A stretch of DNA of 64,000 bases from Vibrio echinoideorum (GCF_024347455.1 NZ_AP025483.1:3100001-3164000); one strand, 5' to 3'. Positions 20,660-30,600 are shown, numbered from the stretch's first letter. A program made the numbers and translations. Notes: a model not told the origin generated them from the sequence alone.

Positions 20660-21638
20660 ACGCCTGGTCATTACCGCAGGTGAACCCGCAGGGATAGGTC
20701 CAGATTTAACTTTGGCTTTATCTCAAGAAAGCTGGCCTCATCAACTCGTAGTGTGTGCAGATAAAACTCTACTTGCACAGCGAGCGGAAATACTAGGGAT
20801 TGAAGTTGAGCTGTTAGATTACGATGCAGCCGCTCCCAAGCAACCTCAGCGCTCAGGCACACTGGTAGTGAAACACGTTCCACTAGCTGAAACTGCCATC
20901 GCAGGCCAACTCAACGAGGCTAATGGTCATTACGTATTAAATACCTTAGAAACCGCAGCAATTGGCTGTATGAATAATGAATTTGATGCTATTGTCACCG
21001 GCCCTGTTCATAAGGGTGTAATTAACCGTGCTGGCGTTGCTTTTAGTGGCCATACCGAGTTCTTTGCAGAGAAGTCCAACACACCGCTAGTCGTGATGAT
21101 GTTGGCAACTGAAGGGCTGCGTGTTGCATTAGTAACAACACATATCCCACTAGCATATGTATCTCAAGCAGTGACCGAAGACAGATTAGAGCAAATTATT
21201 GCGATTCTGAATAAAGATTTGGTCGATAAATTTGCGATTGAGAAACCAACTATCTACGTGTGCGGTTTAAATCCGCATGCTGGTGAAGATGGTTGTTTGG
21301 GCCGTGAAGAGATAGAAACTATCACCCCTACGCTAGAAAAAATTCGTAAACAAGATGGCATCAATTTAGTTGGCCCATTGCCAGCAGATACCATCTTTAA
21401 TGAAAAATATTTGCAAGATGCAGATGCTGTTTTAGGTATGTATCACGACCAAGTACTCCCAGTATTGAAATACAAAGGGTTTGGTCGCTCAGTGAACATC
21501 ACACTTGGCTTACCGTTCATTCGTACATCAGTCGATCACGGTACTGCCTTAGACTTGGCAGGTACAGGCCAAGCCGATACAGGGAGCTTTAGAACAGCGC
21601 TCACGCACGCCATTGAATTAGTAGAGAAAAAACAATGA
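20649..21638 (+). CDS. pdxA: 4-hydroxythreonine-4-phosphate dehydrogenase
   Basis: A 329-residue NAD-dependent enzyme of pyridoxal phosphate synthesis. It begins [21 protein letters not shown], and has [21 protein letters not shown] (metal-binding His), [13 protein letters not shown] and [15 protein letters not shown] with the other metal ligands. I chose the ATG at 20649, inside the 3' end of surA (11-base overlap), rather than the in-frame start at 20616, because homology begins at MTTKRLV and E. coli PdxA is 329 residues. The stop overlaps the rsmA start (ATGA-type), so translation is coupled. Confidence 0.95.
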   Translation: MTTKRLVITAGEPAGIGPDLTLALSQESWPHQLVVCADKTLLAQRAEILGIEVELLDYDAAAPKQPQRSGTLVVKHVPLAETAIAGQLNEANGHYVLNTLETAAIGCMNNEFDAIVTGPVHKGVINRAGVAFSGHTEFFAEKSNTPLVVMMLATEGLRVALVTTHIPLAYVSQAVTEDRLEQIIAILNKDLVDKFAIEKPTIYVCGLNPHAGEDGCLGREEIETITPTLEKIRKQDGINLVGPLPADTIFNEKYLQDADAVLGMYHDQVLPVLKYKGFGRSVNITLGLPFIRTSVDHGTALDLAGTGQADTGSFRTALTHAIELVEKKQ

Positions 21639-22450
21639 GAAATGATGTCCACTTAGGGCACAAAGCGCGTAAACGTTTTGGTCAAAACTTCCTTAACGAT
21701 CCATACATTATTGATGGCATCGTATCGAGTATTAACCCACTTCCAGGTCAAAACCTAGTCGAAATCGGCCCTGGTCTTGGTGCGATCACTGAGCCAGTTG
21801 GCAAGCTTGTCGACAAATTCACTGTGATTGAACTGGATAGAGATCTTGCTGAACGTCTGCGTAATCACCCGGATCTAGCTGAAAAGTTAACGATCTATGA
21901 AGGTGATGCAATGAAGTTCGATTTCGAACAACTTGTTAAACCGAACAACAAGCTACGTATCTTCGGTAACTTGCCATACAACATCTCTACACCATTGATG
22001 TTTCACCTTTTTGAGTTTCATAAAGACGTGCAAGACATGCACTTTATGCTTCAAAAAGAAGTCGTTAATCGATTGGCAGCGGGCCCTGGCACTAAAGCTT
22101 ACGGTCGTCTTACTGTAATGGCTCAATACTACTGTAAAGTAACGCCTGTACTAGAAGTACCACCAACAGCCTTCGTTCCGCCACCGAAAGTTGATTCTGC
22201 CGTCGTACGCCTTCAGCCTTATGAAGTGCTGCCTTATCCGGCAAAAGATCTTAAGTGCTTGGATCGCGTATGTCGCGAAGGCTTTAACCAGCGCCGTAAA
22301 ACGGTACGTAACTGCTACAAGAGTTTGATCAGTAAAGAAGTGCTTGAAGAGCTAGGCGTTAACCCTGGCATGCGCCCTGAGAACCTGACACTCGAACAAT
22401 TTGTCGACATGGCAAACTGGTTATACGACAGTCAAAACGCTGACAAATAG
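21635..22450 (+). CDS. rsmA: 16S rRNA dimethyladenosine transferase RsmA (KsgA)
   Basis: A 271-residue SAM-dependent methyltransferase that dimethylates A1518 and A1519 of 16S rRNA, a late step and checkpoint of small-subunit assembly. The sequence shows [12 protein letters not shown], the SAM-binding motif I ([14 protein letters not shown], about residue 43), acidic [11 protein letters not shown], motif [16 protein letters not shown], and the C-terminal [13 protein letters not shown] helix region. Start overlaps the pdxA stop by four bases. A strong terminator follows. Confidence 0.96.
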   Translation: MRNDVHLGHKARKRFGQNFLNDPYIIDGIVSSINPLPGQNLVEIGPGLGAITEPVGKLVDKFTVIELDRDLAERLRNHPDLAEKLTIYEGDAMKFDFEQLVKPNNKLRIFGNLPYNISTPLMFHLFEFHKDVQDMHFMLQKEVVNRLAAGPGTKAYGRLTVMAQYYCKVTPVLEVPPTAFVPPPKVDSAVVRLQPYEVLPYPAKDLKCLDRVCREGFNQRRKTVRNCYKSLISKEVLEELGVNPGMRPENLTLEQFVDMANWLYDSQNADK

Positions 22451-22456
22451 ATAGAA

Positions 22457-22490
22457 AGGCTCCTACACTTCGGTGAGGAGCCTATTTTTT
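22457..22490 (+). terminator. Terminator after rsmA
   Basis: AGGCTCCT...AGGAGCCT stem topped by CAC-TTCG-GTG (a stable UUCG-type tetraloop) with one bulged A, then ATTTTTTA. It lies 6 bases past the rsmA stop, separating it from apaG. Confidence 0.9.
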
Positions 22491-22548
22491 ATGTAATATT
22501 TTGGGGTGATCTATTGCCCTTAGCATACCAACAATAAAAGGTGCGAAT

Positions 22549-22929
22549 ATGGATATATCTACGCCTTGTATCAAATGCCAAGTTCACTCTAAATACATAG
22601 AGGAACAATCTGAGCCAACGAAGAACCGTTACGTCTTCGCTTACATCATTACTATCAGAAATCTTAGCAAAACAACGGTTCAACTAATGTCTCGCCGTTG
22701 GTTGATTACCGACTCTAACGGAAAGCAACTCACCATTGAAGGTGATGGTGTGGTTGGACAGCAACCTGTTATCGAGGCCAACGACGAATACACTTACACA
22801 AGTGGTACTGTCATCGAAACTCCTGTTGGAGTTATGCAAGGTCATTATGTTATGACTGATCATAAAGGTATCAATTTCATAACCGAAGTTGACCCATTTA
22901 GGTTAGCAATACCCAATATCCTTAACTAG
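22549..22929 (+). CDS. apaG: ApaG (DUF525, Fe2+/Mg2+ efflux-associated) protein
   Basis: A 126-residue ApaG protein with an FnIII-like fold. Recognisable parts: [31 protein letters not shown], the [11 protein letters not shown] loop, and [18 protein letters not shown], which is the family signature. Its biochemical role is not settled; it is linked to cobalt/magnesium phenotypes in Salmonella. The length equals that of other ApaG proteins (125-127). It lies between rsmA and apaH as in most gammaproteobacteria, though here a terminator stands ahead of it, so it probably has its own promoter with apaH. Confidence 0.94.
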   Translation: MDISTPCIKCQVHSKYIEEQSEPTKNRYVFAYIITIRNLSKTTVQLMSRRWLITDSNGKQLTIEGDGVVGQQPVIEANDEYTYTSGTVIETPVGVMQGHYVMTDHKGINFITEVDPFRLAIPNILN

Positions 22930-22957
22930 TTATCCTCAGCATCTACAGGAACTCACT

Positions 22958-23770
22958 GTGTCGAATTATATTGTCGGAGACATTCAAGGATGCTTCGACG
23001 AATTTCAGTTACTGCTTGAAAAAGTCAACTTTGACAAACAACAAGATACCTTATGGGTGGCTGGTGATTTGGTCGCTAGAGGCCCTAAATCGCTAGAAAC
23101 ATTGCGTTTTATACGTAGCCTTGGTAGTGCCGCAAAGGTGGTATTAGGCAACCATGACTTACACCTGCTTGCTGTCTCATTAGGTCTGTTTCCAGCGAAA
23201 CCTAAAGATAAGACTCAACCAATTCTGGATGCTGAAGATCGTGACCAATTGCTGGAATGGTTAAGACATCAACCTTTGTTGCAGGAACATCCGGAATTTG
23301 TGATGTCTCATGCTGGTATTTCACCGCTGTGGGATTTAGAGCGAGCAAGGATTGAAAATCGAGAGATAGCTGCCTTATTAAAATCCGATAAGTGGCAATG
23401 GCTGATCGAAAACATGTACAGCAACATGCCTGATTTATGGAATCAAAATTTAGAAGGGATTGAGCGCTATCGCTATGCGATCAACAGCCTGACTAGAATG
23501 CGATTCTGTTTTACTAATGGTCGATTCGATATGGCCTGTAAACTTCCACCAAACGAAATTACCACTGAGCCTTTGGTGCCTTGGTTTGACCTTAAACAAC
23601 GTATAAAACTGGATAAGACGGTTTTATTTGGACACTGGGCTGCGCTAGAAGGCTACTCAGGAAAAGATGTGATTGGTTTAGATACAGGATGCGTTTGGGG
23701 GGGACAGTTAACGGCACTTCGCTGGGAAGACAAACAGTTCTTCACTCAAGAAGCTCTAACTATAGTTTAA
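22958..23770 (+). CDS. apaH: Symmetrical diadenosine tetraphosphatase ApaH
   Basis: A 270-residue metallophosphatase that hydrolyses Ap4A to two ADP and removes Np4 caps from RNA. The metallophosphoesterase motifs are GDIQGC (residues 7-12), GDLVARGP, GNHDLHLLAV (near residue 65), MSHAGISPLWD and GHWAALEGY; the C-terminus has the expected GLDTGCVWGGQLTALR. Length is usual (about 270-280). The start follows apaG by 28 bases with an AGGAA site. Convergent with folA, with a shared hairpin between. Confidence 0.95.
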   Translation: MSNYIVGDIQGCFDEFQLLLEKVNFDKQQDTLWVAGDLVARGPKSLETLRFIRSLGSAAKVVLGNHDLHLLAVSLGLFPAKPKDKTQPILDAEDRDQLLEWLRHQPLLQEHPEFVMSHAGISPLWDLERARIENREIAALLKSDKWQWLIENMYSNMPDLWNQNLEGIERYRYAINSLTRMRFCFTNGRFDMACKLPPNEITTEPLVPWFDLKQRIKLDKTVLFGHWAALEGYSGKDVIGLDTGCVWGGQLTALRWEDKQFFTQEALTIV

Positions 23771-23775
23771 TATAG

Positions 23776-23805
23776 GGCTTGCTTTATATTTCAAGAAAGC
23801 AAGCC
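23776..23805. terminator. Hairpin between convergent apaH and folA
   Basis: GGCTTGCTTT and AAAGCAAGCC form a perfect 10-bp stem with a 10-base loop in the 45-base gap between convergent stop codons. T-runs are poor, but position supports a bidirectional terminator. Confidence 0.6.
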
Positions 23806-23815
23806 ATACTATAAA

Positions 23816-24346
23816 TTATCGCTCTAATATAACAAAGTGCATATCAAATCGGTTCTTAGTGTCATGAGTGTAATATTCATCGTACTCACAAGTCCAACCT
23901 TCACTTCCCCAGCTAGGAAAGCGAGTGTCACCTTCAATTTCAGCTTCAATAAATGTTAGATATAGTTTATTTGCTATAGGAAGGTAAGATTCATATATAG
24001 AACCACCACCTATAACCATTACCTCTTCAACGTCTCCAACAGCTTTTAGAGCTTCCTCTGTAGATGTAACTGTTGTTACCCCGTCGATGGATAACTCAGG
24101 ATCACGACTGATAACTATATTCTGTCTTCCAGGAAGAGGGCGACCTATAGAATCATAAGTTCTGCGCCCCATAATTACTGGTTTTCCTAGAGTGTGCTTT
24201 TTAAACCAAGCAAAATCAGCAGGTAAGTGCCATGGCATGGCATTCTCTTTACCAATAATTCTGTCACCAGCTTCAGGTAAATAAAAACCATTTTCCTTGT
24301 CAATTTTCCCACCATGAGCCATAGCTGCAATTAAGCTAATTTTCAC
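23816..24346 (-). CDS. folA: Dihydrofolate reductase with an enlarged Met20 loop
   Basis: A 176-residue DHFR (NADPH-dependent reduction of dihydrofolate; target of trimethoprim). Core motifs are intact: ISLIAAMA, IIGKENAMPWHLPADFAWFKK (Trp and catalytic Asp), GKPVIMGRRTYDSIGRPLPGR and VMVIGGGSIYESYLP. Odd: about 16 extra residues (HGGKIDKENGFYLPEAG, residues 11-27) sit between the first strand and the Met20 loop, compared with the 159-residue E. coli enzyme. The start is GTG at 24346, nine bases after AGAGG; another in-frame GTG lies at 24376. The codon choice (many ATA, AGA, GGA) looks unlike neighbouring genes. Located by apaH as in other vibrios, so it is probably the chromosomal folA. Confidence 0.92.
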   Translation of the reverse strand: MKISLIAAMAHGGKIDKENGFYLPEAGDRIIGKENAMPWHLPADFAWFKKHTLGKPVIMGRRTYDSIGRPLPGRQNIVISRDPELSIDGVTTVTSTEEALKAVGDVEEVMVIGGGSIYESYLPIANKLYLTFIEAEIEGDTRFPSWGSEGWTCEYDEYYTHDTKNRFDMHFVILER

Positions 24347-24417
24347 AACTCTATACCTCTGTAATTTCTGAGACACAGATTATACCGATTTCCCTCATAG
24401 GGTAAATCATTATGCGA

Positions 24418-24891
24418 TTATACTATCGGTCTTCTTCTATAAAAGAGCAGCCCTGGTACCGCTAAGCCAACTGCAAGCCCTGCGATAATGAACATCGATT
24501 TCAAAAAGTTTTCCATCAACAAGGCCAATAGTTCTGGGTTGTATCCTGCCCGGTTAATTTCAACCATGGCAATCATCGCCTTAAAGGCAAACACACCAGG
24601 CACCATCGGAATCAATGCTGCGACGGTAAACACTTTAGGGTGTGCCAAGAGCTTATGTGACCAATGGACTCCAATCATCCCCACAATAGTAGCCGCGAAA
24701 AACGTCGCCCATTCAATAGGAATACAAAAGTGCATCATCAAATAACGGCTACCGTGACCAATGGAACCTCCCAACGCACAGTAAATTAGAGCTCGCTGGG
24801 GAACGTTAAACACCAGAGCAAAACCGACAGCAGGAATCGCGGCAAAAAACATATCGTTGAGTAACCCAACAAAAAGTTCAAAAATACTCAT
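24418..24891 (-). CDS. yjjB: YjjB, small subunit of a threonine/serine-exporter-family transporter
   Basis: A 157-residue membrane protein of the ThrE C-terminal half (DUF3815) type, with four to five helices. It aligns with E. coli YjjB through DMFFAAIPAVGFALVFNVPQRAL, GGSIGHGSRYLMMH and AHPKVFTVAALIPMVPG. YjjP and YjjB together form a ThrE-like exporter; in E. coli they are linked to succinate export. The ATG at 24891 shares one base with the yjjP stop (TAATG), so translation is coupled; an upstream start at 24909 would lie within yjjP. Confidence 0.92.
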   Translation of the reverse strand: MSIFELFVGLLNDMFFAAIPAVGFALVFNVPQRALIYCALGGSIGHGSRYLMMHFCIPIEWATFFAATIVGMIGVHWSHKLLAHPKVFTVAALIPMVPGVFAFKAMIAMVEINRAGYNPELLALLMENFLKSMFIIAGLAVGLAVPGLLFYRRRPIV

Positions 24892-25658
24892 TAGTTTGCC
24901 CATCCCCAAACATCTGACAAGCTCATCGCTGCGACAATACCCAAGCTAGTCGCTAGAGTTAATAGACTGGCCATAGTAAAGCGCGCCAATCCCATATTAA
25001 TGTGGCCTTTAAGCATATCCGCAACGGAGTTAATCAGAGGAAATCCGGGCACGAGCATCAATACTGAAGAAGCCATCACGATGGTGGGTTGACCTCCTAT
25101 ATTGTAAAGCACAGCTTGGGCAGAGATAGTCGTGGTAACGAAAGCCGTAATGGCAAAATTCAATAACGGATTGAAGTGACGATGACCGATCTCTTGTCTA
25201 ACAATCATACCGCAAGCCGAAGCTATAAACGTCATCATAAAGACATGCCAATCTCCGCCAGCAAGACGGCTAAAAGAAGCACACGATAACCCTATCATTA
25301 CGACAACTAACCAACGGTTGTAGCGTTCAGGACTAATGTTTTGAATCTTTCTATAAGCCATTCCATAATCAAGAATTCCCTTCTCCATCATGATGCAGAC
25401 TCGCTGAATATCAGTGATCACTTGCATGTTGATACCACGATCAGCACAGCTTCGAGTCGTCGTAATACAGTGATCATCCATTACCGTTGTCACAACAAGC
25501 GCATTGGCAGACAGTGCAACTTCTACTTCATCGACTCCACAAGAGATACCGATACGACGCATGATATCGCCGACTAGTGTGCTCTCTGCGCCATGTGCCA
25601 ATAACATTTGTCCTGATTGAGCGACGAGTCTTGAGATCGCTCTTTGTTTTGATGCCAT
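24891..25658 (-). CDS. yjjP: YjjP, large subunit of a threonine/serine-exporter-family transporter
   Basis: A 255-residue protein of the ThrE N-terminal half (DUF1212) type. Its cytosolic N-terminus (AISRLVAQSGQMLLAHGAESTLV) precedes VEVALSANALVVTT and RGINMQVITDIQRV, then several membrane helices with LVPGFPLINSVADMLKGHINMGLAR, closely like E. coli YjjP. It must act with YjjB because the single-chain ThrE is split in two here. The start was placed at 25658 because GGAAGGAAATC precedes that ATG; the in-frame upstream start (25724) lacks such support. Confidence 0.92.
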   Translation of the reverse strand: MASKQRAISRLVAQSGQMLLAHGAESTLVGDIMRRIGISCGVDEVEVALSANALVVTTVMDDHCITTTRSCADRGINMQVITDIQRVCIMMEKGILDYGMAYRKIQNISPERYNRWLVVVMIGLSCASFSRLAGGDWHVFMMTFIASACGMIVRQEIGHRHFNPLLNFAITAFVTTTISAQAVLYNIGGQPTIVMASSVLMLVPGFPLINSVADMLKGHINMGLARFTMASLLTLATSLGIVAAMSLSDVWGWAN

Positions 25659-25735
25659 GATTTCCTTCCCATAGGCGTTAATTATATAAGGATAAATTTT
25701 GCATAAAAAACAACGTGACGTCATGATTTAGATAC

Positions 25736-25763
25736 AAAAAAACCGCAATTTTCATTGCGGTTT
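25736..25763 (-). terminator. Terminator of obgE
   Basis: On the minus strand AAACCGCAAT-GAAA-ATTGCGGTTT is followed by a T-run (TTTTTTTG), 62 bases after the obgE stop codon and upstream of yjjP. Confidence 0.9.
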
Positions 25764-25824
25764 AACAAAACTATCAGCGTATCTTAGAAAAAGCGACCAA
25801 AGTGTTTATAAGAAACAACGAGGA

Positions 25825-27000
<1,176 letters not shown>

Positions 27001-27243
27001 TTAACTCCGCACTTACGTTGCGTTATCACTCATCAAGGAATGATATAAATTCTAGCAGATCCGTGTTTAGATCGATCACCTAAGATCTAGATCGATCTGC
27101 AACCAAGGAACAAATAAGGAGAGGTTCTTTGCTTTCTGTTTCTTAAAAAACAAACGGCTTCTTAAAACTAAACGGTTTCTCAAAAACCACACAGCTTCTC
27201 AAAACCAAAGCCAGAGCGTCTACTTTTTTATTCTCGCTATAAA
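27001..27243. other. Gene-free region between rpmA and obgE
   Basis: About 240 bases with no credible gene: the upstream region of obgE plus a diverged tandem repeat (27139-27212). The near-palindromic GATCGATC/AGATCTAGATCGATC at about 27070-27100 is visible but not assigned. Confidence 0.45.
27139..27212. repeat. Two diverged 37-bp tandem repeats upstream of obgE
   Basis: Two 37-base units (27139-27175 and 27176-27212) each made of TTTCTyAAAAAmC-type and CTTCTyAAAAC-type halves, i.e. about four 18-19-base subunits. The units differ at several positions, so the duplication is old or under drift. Confidence 0.6.
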
Positions 27244-27270
27244 TAAAAAACCCTGCCGAATCGGCAGGGC
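27244..27270 (-). terminator. Terminator of rplU-rpmA
   Basis: Minus strand GCCCTGCCGATTCGGCAGGG (CCCTGCC/GGCAGGG stem) then TTTTTTATTT, 52 bases after rpmA. Confidence 0.92.
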
Positions 27271-27321
27271 TTTTGAATTCAGCTTGAAAGCTATGTAAAT
27301 ATAATCTAGTAAAAGATTAAA

Positions 27322-27579
27322 TTACTCAGCTTCGATGCTTACAAACTTACGGTTTTTAGGACCTTTTACTGCAAATTTCACTTTACCTTCAGTAAGAGCG
27401 AAAAGAGTATGGTCTTTACCGATGCCAACGTTTGTGCCAGCGTGGAATTTAGTACCACGTTGACGAACGATGATGTTACCTGCAAGAACAGATTCACCAC
27501 CAAAACGCTTAACACCAAGACGTTTGCTTTCTGAATCGCGGCCGTTATTAGTAGAACCGCCAGCTTTTTTATGTGCCAT
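27322..27579 (-). CDS. rpmA: 50S ribosomal protein L27
   Basis: An 85-residue L27, whose N-terminal tail reaches the peptidyl transferase centre. It begins [23 protein letters not shown] and contains [15 protein letters not shown] and [12 protein letters not shown], all typical of bacterial L27; no cleavable N-terminal extension is present. It lies 19 bases after rplU with an AGGAGAG ribosome site; the pair forms the conserved rplU-rpmA operon, here followed by obgE on the same strand but after a terminator. Confidence 0.97.
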   Translation of the reverse strand: MAHKKAGGSTNNGRDSESKRLGVKRFGGESVLAGNIIVRQRGTKFHAGTNVGIGKDHTLFALTEGKVKFAVKGPKNRKFVSIEAE

Positions 27580-27598
27580 TGTTAAACTCTCCTAATAC

Positions 27599-27910
27599 TT
27601 AAGCGTTAATGCCAGTGATTTTCACTTCTGTGAACCACTGACGGTGACCAGCTTGCTTACGCGAGTGCTTACGACGACGGAACTTAACGATTTTAACTTT
27701 ATCGCCACGACCGTGTTGTACTACTTCTGCAGTAACTTTGCCACCTTCAACAAGAGGTGCACCAACAGCGATTTCTTCGCCGTTAGCAACAAGAAGAACT
27801 TTATCAAATTCTACAGTTGCACCAGTTTCAACGTCTAATTTCTCTAAACGAAGTGTTTGACCTTCGCTTACTCGGTGTTGTTTGCCACCAGATTGGAAAA
27901 CAGCGTACAT
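27599..27910 (-). CDS. rplU: 50S ribosomal protein L21
   Basis: A 103-residue L21, binding 23S rRNA and contacting L20. It reads [28 protein letters not shown] in its first part, has the [18 protein letters not shown] core and the basic [18 protein letters not shown] motif near the C-terminus. Length is exactly that of E. coli L21 (103). First gene of rplU-rpmA, divergent from ispB; the 268-base shared upstream region contains the leader, in which an L21 autoregulatory structure may exist but I could not establish one. Confidence 0.97.
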   Translation of the reverse strand: MYAVFQSGGKQHRVSEGQTLRLEKLDVETGATVEFDKVLLVANGEEIAVGAPLVEGGKVTAEVVQHGRGDKVKIVKFRRRKHSRKQAGHRQWFTEVKITGINA

Positions 27911-28178
27911 ATTTTACTCCGCTTTTTCCGCACAGCCTATGGTTGTTAATTGTACAACTCGGGTGTGCGCTAAACTAATCAATAGGGCGCAGATTCTACG
28001 GGAATCATGCCGCTATGACAAGCCATATTTTTAAAATATTGGCGAAAACATGTTCGCCAAAGAAAAGTGCGGCAATCATGCCTTTAAGTGATGTATTAAT
28101 CAACGTTTTTTAGTGTATTATTCAACAATTAAATACAACGTATAAGCCTTACAGGGTCTAACTTCAGCCGGATGAACA

Positions 28179-29150
28179 ATGGATTTTAAAGCTATCCAAA
28201 CGCTTACTGCCAATGATATGGCAAAAGTGAATGAAACAATTCAAGCCCAACTTAATTCTGACGTAAGTTTAATCAACCAGCTTGGTTTTTATATCGTTAG
28301 CGGTGGAGGCAAACGCCTACGCCCTTTGCTTGCTCTTTTATCTGCTCGTGCTCTTGGTTATCAAGGTGAAGCTCATATCACCTCTGCTGCCTTTATTGAG
28401 TTTATTCACACAGCAACTTTACTTCATGATGATGTCGTCGACGAATCGGACATGAGACGTGGTAAAGCGACTGCCAATGCCGCTTTTGGTAATGCCGCTA
28501 GCGTTTTGGTCGGGGACTTTATTTACACTCGCTCATTCCAGATGATGACGACGCTAGGATCTTTAAGGATCCTTGAGTTAATGAGTGAAACCGTAAACGT
28601 GATTGCCGAAGGTGAAGTTCAACAATTAATGAACTGTAATAACCCGGACACGACAGAAGAAAGCTATATGCAGGTCATCTATTCTAAAACCGCTCGCTTA
28701 TTTGAAGCTGCGACACAAATCGGCGCTATTCTTACAGAGTCGTCACCAGAAATAGAAACGGCAATGCAGAACTATGGTAAATACCTAGGCACCGCATTCC
28801 AGTTGATTGATGATGTGATGGATTACACTGCTGATGGTAAAGAGATGGGTAAGAACGTAGGTGACGATCTTGCTGAGGGCAAACCAACATTGCCTTTACT
28901 TTATGCCATGCGCAATGGTACGCCAGAGCAAGCAAGCATGATTCGTGAAGCAATTGAAAAAGCCAACGGCATGGATAAGCTCAAAGATATTCTTGTGGCG
29001 ATGGAAGAGACAGGCTCTTTAGAATACACAACGAATAAAGCTTATGAAGAAGCAGACAAGGCTATTTCTGAGCTTTCTGTACTTCCTGACTCAGAATATA
29101 AGCAGGCATTAACCACGCTCGCTCATCTTGCTGTTAAACGTAGTAAATAA
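28179..29150 (+). CDS. ispB: Octaprenyl diphosphate synthase
   Basis: A 323-residue trans-prenyltransferase making the C40 side chain of ubiquinone and menaquinone. First aspartate-rich motif DDVVDESDMRRG (residues 84-95), second LIDDVMDYTAD (about residue 210), and the GGGKRLRPLL substrate-binding loop near residue 42. Length and motifs match E. coli IspB (323). Divergent from rplU as in most gammaproteobacteria. A strong terminator follows 45 bases after its stop codon. Confidence 0.95.
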   Translation: MDFKAIQTLTANDMAKVNETIQAQLNSDVSLINQLGFYIVSGGGKRLRPLLALLSARALGYQGEAHITSAAFIEFIHTATLLHDDVVDESDMRRGKATANAAFGNAASVLVGDFIYTRSFQMMTTLGSLRILELMSETVNVIAEGEVQQLMNCNNPDTTEESYMQVIYSKTARLFEAATQIGAILTESSPEIETAMQNYGKYLGTAFQLIDDVMDYTADGKEMGKNVGDDLAEGKPTLPLLYAMRNGTPEQASMIREAIEKANGMDKLKDILVAMEETGSLEYTTNKAYEEADKAISELSVLPDSEYKQALTTLAHLAVKRSK

Positions 29151-29194
29151 TTCAAAGGCACCTACCTTAGAAAAACTACACAGTATAAATAGAT

Positions 29195-29222
29195 AAAAAG
29201 AGCCTTGAGGCTCTTTTTTTGG
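29195..29222 (+). terminator. Terminator of ispB
   Basis: AAAAAGAGCC-TTGA-GGCTCTTTTTTT: 10-bp stem, tetraloop and T-run; the A-run on the left makes it usable in both directions for the convergent small gene. Confidence 0.93.
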
Positions 29223-29245
29223 TTTTAACTGCACTGAAGCTAAAT

Positions 29246-29437
29246 TCAGTATCGGCTTGATTCTAACGATAATGGCTGCTCAGCTTCAACCTCTTCAAGC
29301 TCAGCCATTGGCACTGCGTACTGATCATGACCATTGTAGGTCTCTACCAAGGCATATTGCTCTTGTTCATCAATGACCAATATTTTTCCTAAACGCCCCA
29401 AATACTCGACATTCATACCCTTTTGAACACTAGACAT
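29246..29437 (-). CDS. Small conserved protein of unknown function, 63 residues
   Basis: A 63-residue soluble protein, MSSVQKGMNVEYLGRLGKIL at the start and a strongly acidic, glutamate-rich end (MAELEEVEAEQPLSLESS). I do not recognise the family. The alternation VEYLGRLGKILVIDEQEQYALVETY suggests a small beta-barrel (KOW/SH3-like), which is inference. The ATG at 29437 is preceded by GGGGAAGG; a longer in-frame start at 29497 would run into the mdh terminator. It sits between ispB and mdh, the same place as a hypothetical gene in V. cholerae. Confidence 0.75.
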   Translation of the reverse strand: MSSVQKGMNVEYLGRLGKILVIDEQEQYALVETYNGHDQYAVPMAELEEVEAEQPLSLESSRY

Positions 29438-29495
29438 GACCTTCCCCTTTACTTTAATTATAGAAGGAACTACGAATGACTTGAGTCCAAGGATC

Positions 29496-29522
29496 AAAAA
29501 AGCCGACCATAATGATCGGCTT
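29496..29522 (-). terminator. Terminator of mdh
   Basis: Minus strand AGCCGATCAT..GGTCGGCT stem (one mismatch) followed by TTTTTTG, 28 bases after the mdh stop codon. Confidence 0.88.
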
Positions 29523-29549
29523 CGTCAATTAGATTAAATGGTGTGACGC

Positions 29550-30485
29550 TTATTTAGCGAACTCAACACCGATTTCAATATCGCCGTTCAACGTTTCAAG
29601 CATGCTGTCTAATGCGTTGCGTTCGAAATCACTCAGCTCACCATAGCTAAGGATCGCTTCTGCGCCCTCTTTGCCTAGTTTAACTGGTTGAGCGAAGAAT
29701 GGTGCGTGCTCGCCTTCACCTTCAACGTATGCACACTCAATAACATTCTCTTCGCCTTGAAGTGCTTTCACTAGAGCAAGACCGAAGCGACAAGCCGCTT
29801 GACCCATAGATAGAGTTGCACTGCCGCCACCCGCTTTCGCTTCTACTACTTCAGTACCTGCATTTTGGATACGAGTCGTTAGCGCTGCGATTTCTTCGTC
29901 AGTGAACTCAACACCTTCAACTTGAGAAAGAAGAGGAAGAATCGTTACACCAGAGTGGCCGCCGATAACAGGAACACGGATGTCACCTGGATCTTTATCT
30001 TTCAGTTCAGCAACGAACGTTTCAGAACGAATCACATCAAGAGTCGTAATACCAAATAAACGACGCTTGTCGTAAACGCCCGCTTTCTTAAGTACTTCAG
30101 CAGCGATTGGTACTGTTGTGTTTACTGGGTTAGTGATAATACCAACACAAGCAGTAGGACAAGTAACTGCGACTTTCTCTGCAAGAGACTTAACAATGCC
30201 AGCGTTCACATTGAAAAGATCCGCACGATCCATACCAGGCTTACGAGCAACACCCGCAGAAATAAGCACAACATCCGCACCTTCTAGTGCTGGCGTTGGA
30301 TCTTCGCCCGCGTAACCTTTGATCGAAACAGGCGTTGGGATATGGCTAAGATCGGCAGCGACACCCGGTGTTACCGGTGCAATGTCGTAAAGTGCAAGAT
30401 CTGAACCAGCAGGTAGGCGGTTCTTTAGTAGTAGGGCTAGGGCTTGACCGATGCCACCAGCGGCACCAATAACAGCTACTTTCAT
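29550..30485 (-). CDS. mdh: Malate dehydrogenase
   Basis: A 311-residue NAD-dependent malate dehydrogenase of the TCA cycle. N-terminal Rossmann motif [20 protein letters not shown], the substrate loop with [14 protein letters not shown], catalytic Asp/His pair ([10 protein letters not shown] and [13 protein letters not shown]), and a length close to E. coli Mdh (312). AAGGAGAAT precedes the ATG. Divergent from argR, the usual gammaproteobacterial arrangement; the 350-base gap contains a 17-base palindrome and possible ARG boxes. mdh is respiration-controlled (ArcA, CRP) in E. coli. Confidence 0.97.
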   Translation of the reverse strand: MKVAVIGAAGGIGQALALLLKNRLPAGSDLALYDIAPVTPGVAADLSHIPTPVSIKGYAGEDPTPALEGADVVLISAGVARKPGMDRADLFNVNAGIVKSLAEKVAVTCPTACVGIITNPVNTTVPIAAEVLKKAGVYDKRRLFGITTLDVIRSETFVAELKDKDPGDIRVPVIGGHSGVTILPLLSQVEGVEFTDEEIAALTTRIQNAGTEVVEAKAGGGSATLSMGQAACRFGLALVKALQGEENVIECAYVEGEGEHAPFFAQPVKLGKEGAEAILSYGELSDFERNALDSMLETLNGDIEIGVEFAK

Positions 30486-30583
30486 TGTTATTCTCCTTGA
30501 GAGCTTTCTCTTATAGATTCTTTGTAGGGTAGTTCTTGAGCTAATTAAGGCTAAAAAGCTAAATTATGATTAAAAAACTATAT

Positions 30584-30600
30584 TAATCACAAAGTGATTA
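30584..30600. promoter_or_regulatory. 17-bp palindrome in the mdh promoter region
   Basis: TAATCAC-AAA-GTGATTA: perfect 7-bp arms with a 3-base centre, about 100 bases upstream of mdh. It could be an operator; the factor is unknown (spacing does not fit CRP). Confidence 0.45.

Noticed and set aside
23816..24376. FolA as an acquired dfrA cassette
   Set aside because: It lies in the conserved chromosomal folA location next to apaH, with no integron attC site or integrase; only its codon usage is odd, so transfer is possible but not shown.
27070..27105. GATCGATC/AGATCTAGATCGATC cluster upstream of obgE
   Set aside because: Looks like Dam sites clustered in a short segment, but no further origin-like or regulatory structure supports a claim.
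29438..29497. N-terminal 20-residue extension of the 63-residue protein
   Set aside because: It would overlap the mdh terminator and lacks a ribosome site; the internal ATG has GGGGAAGG.
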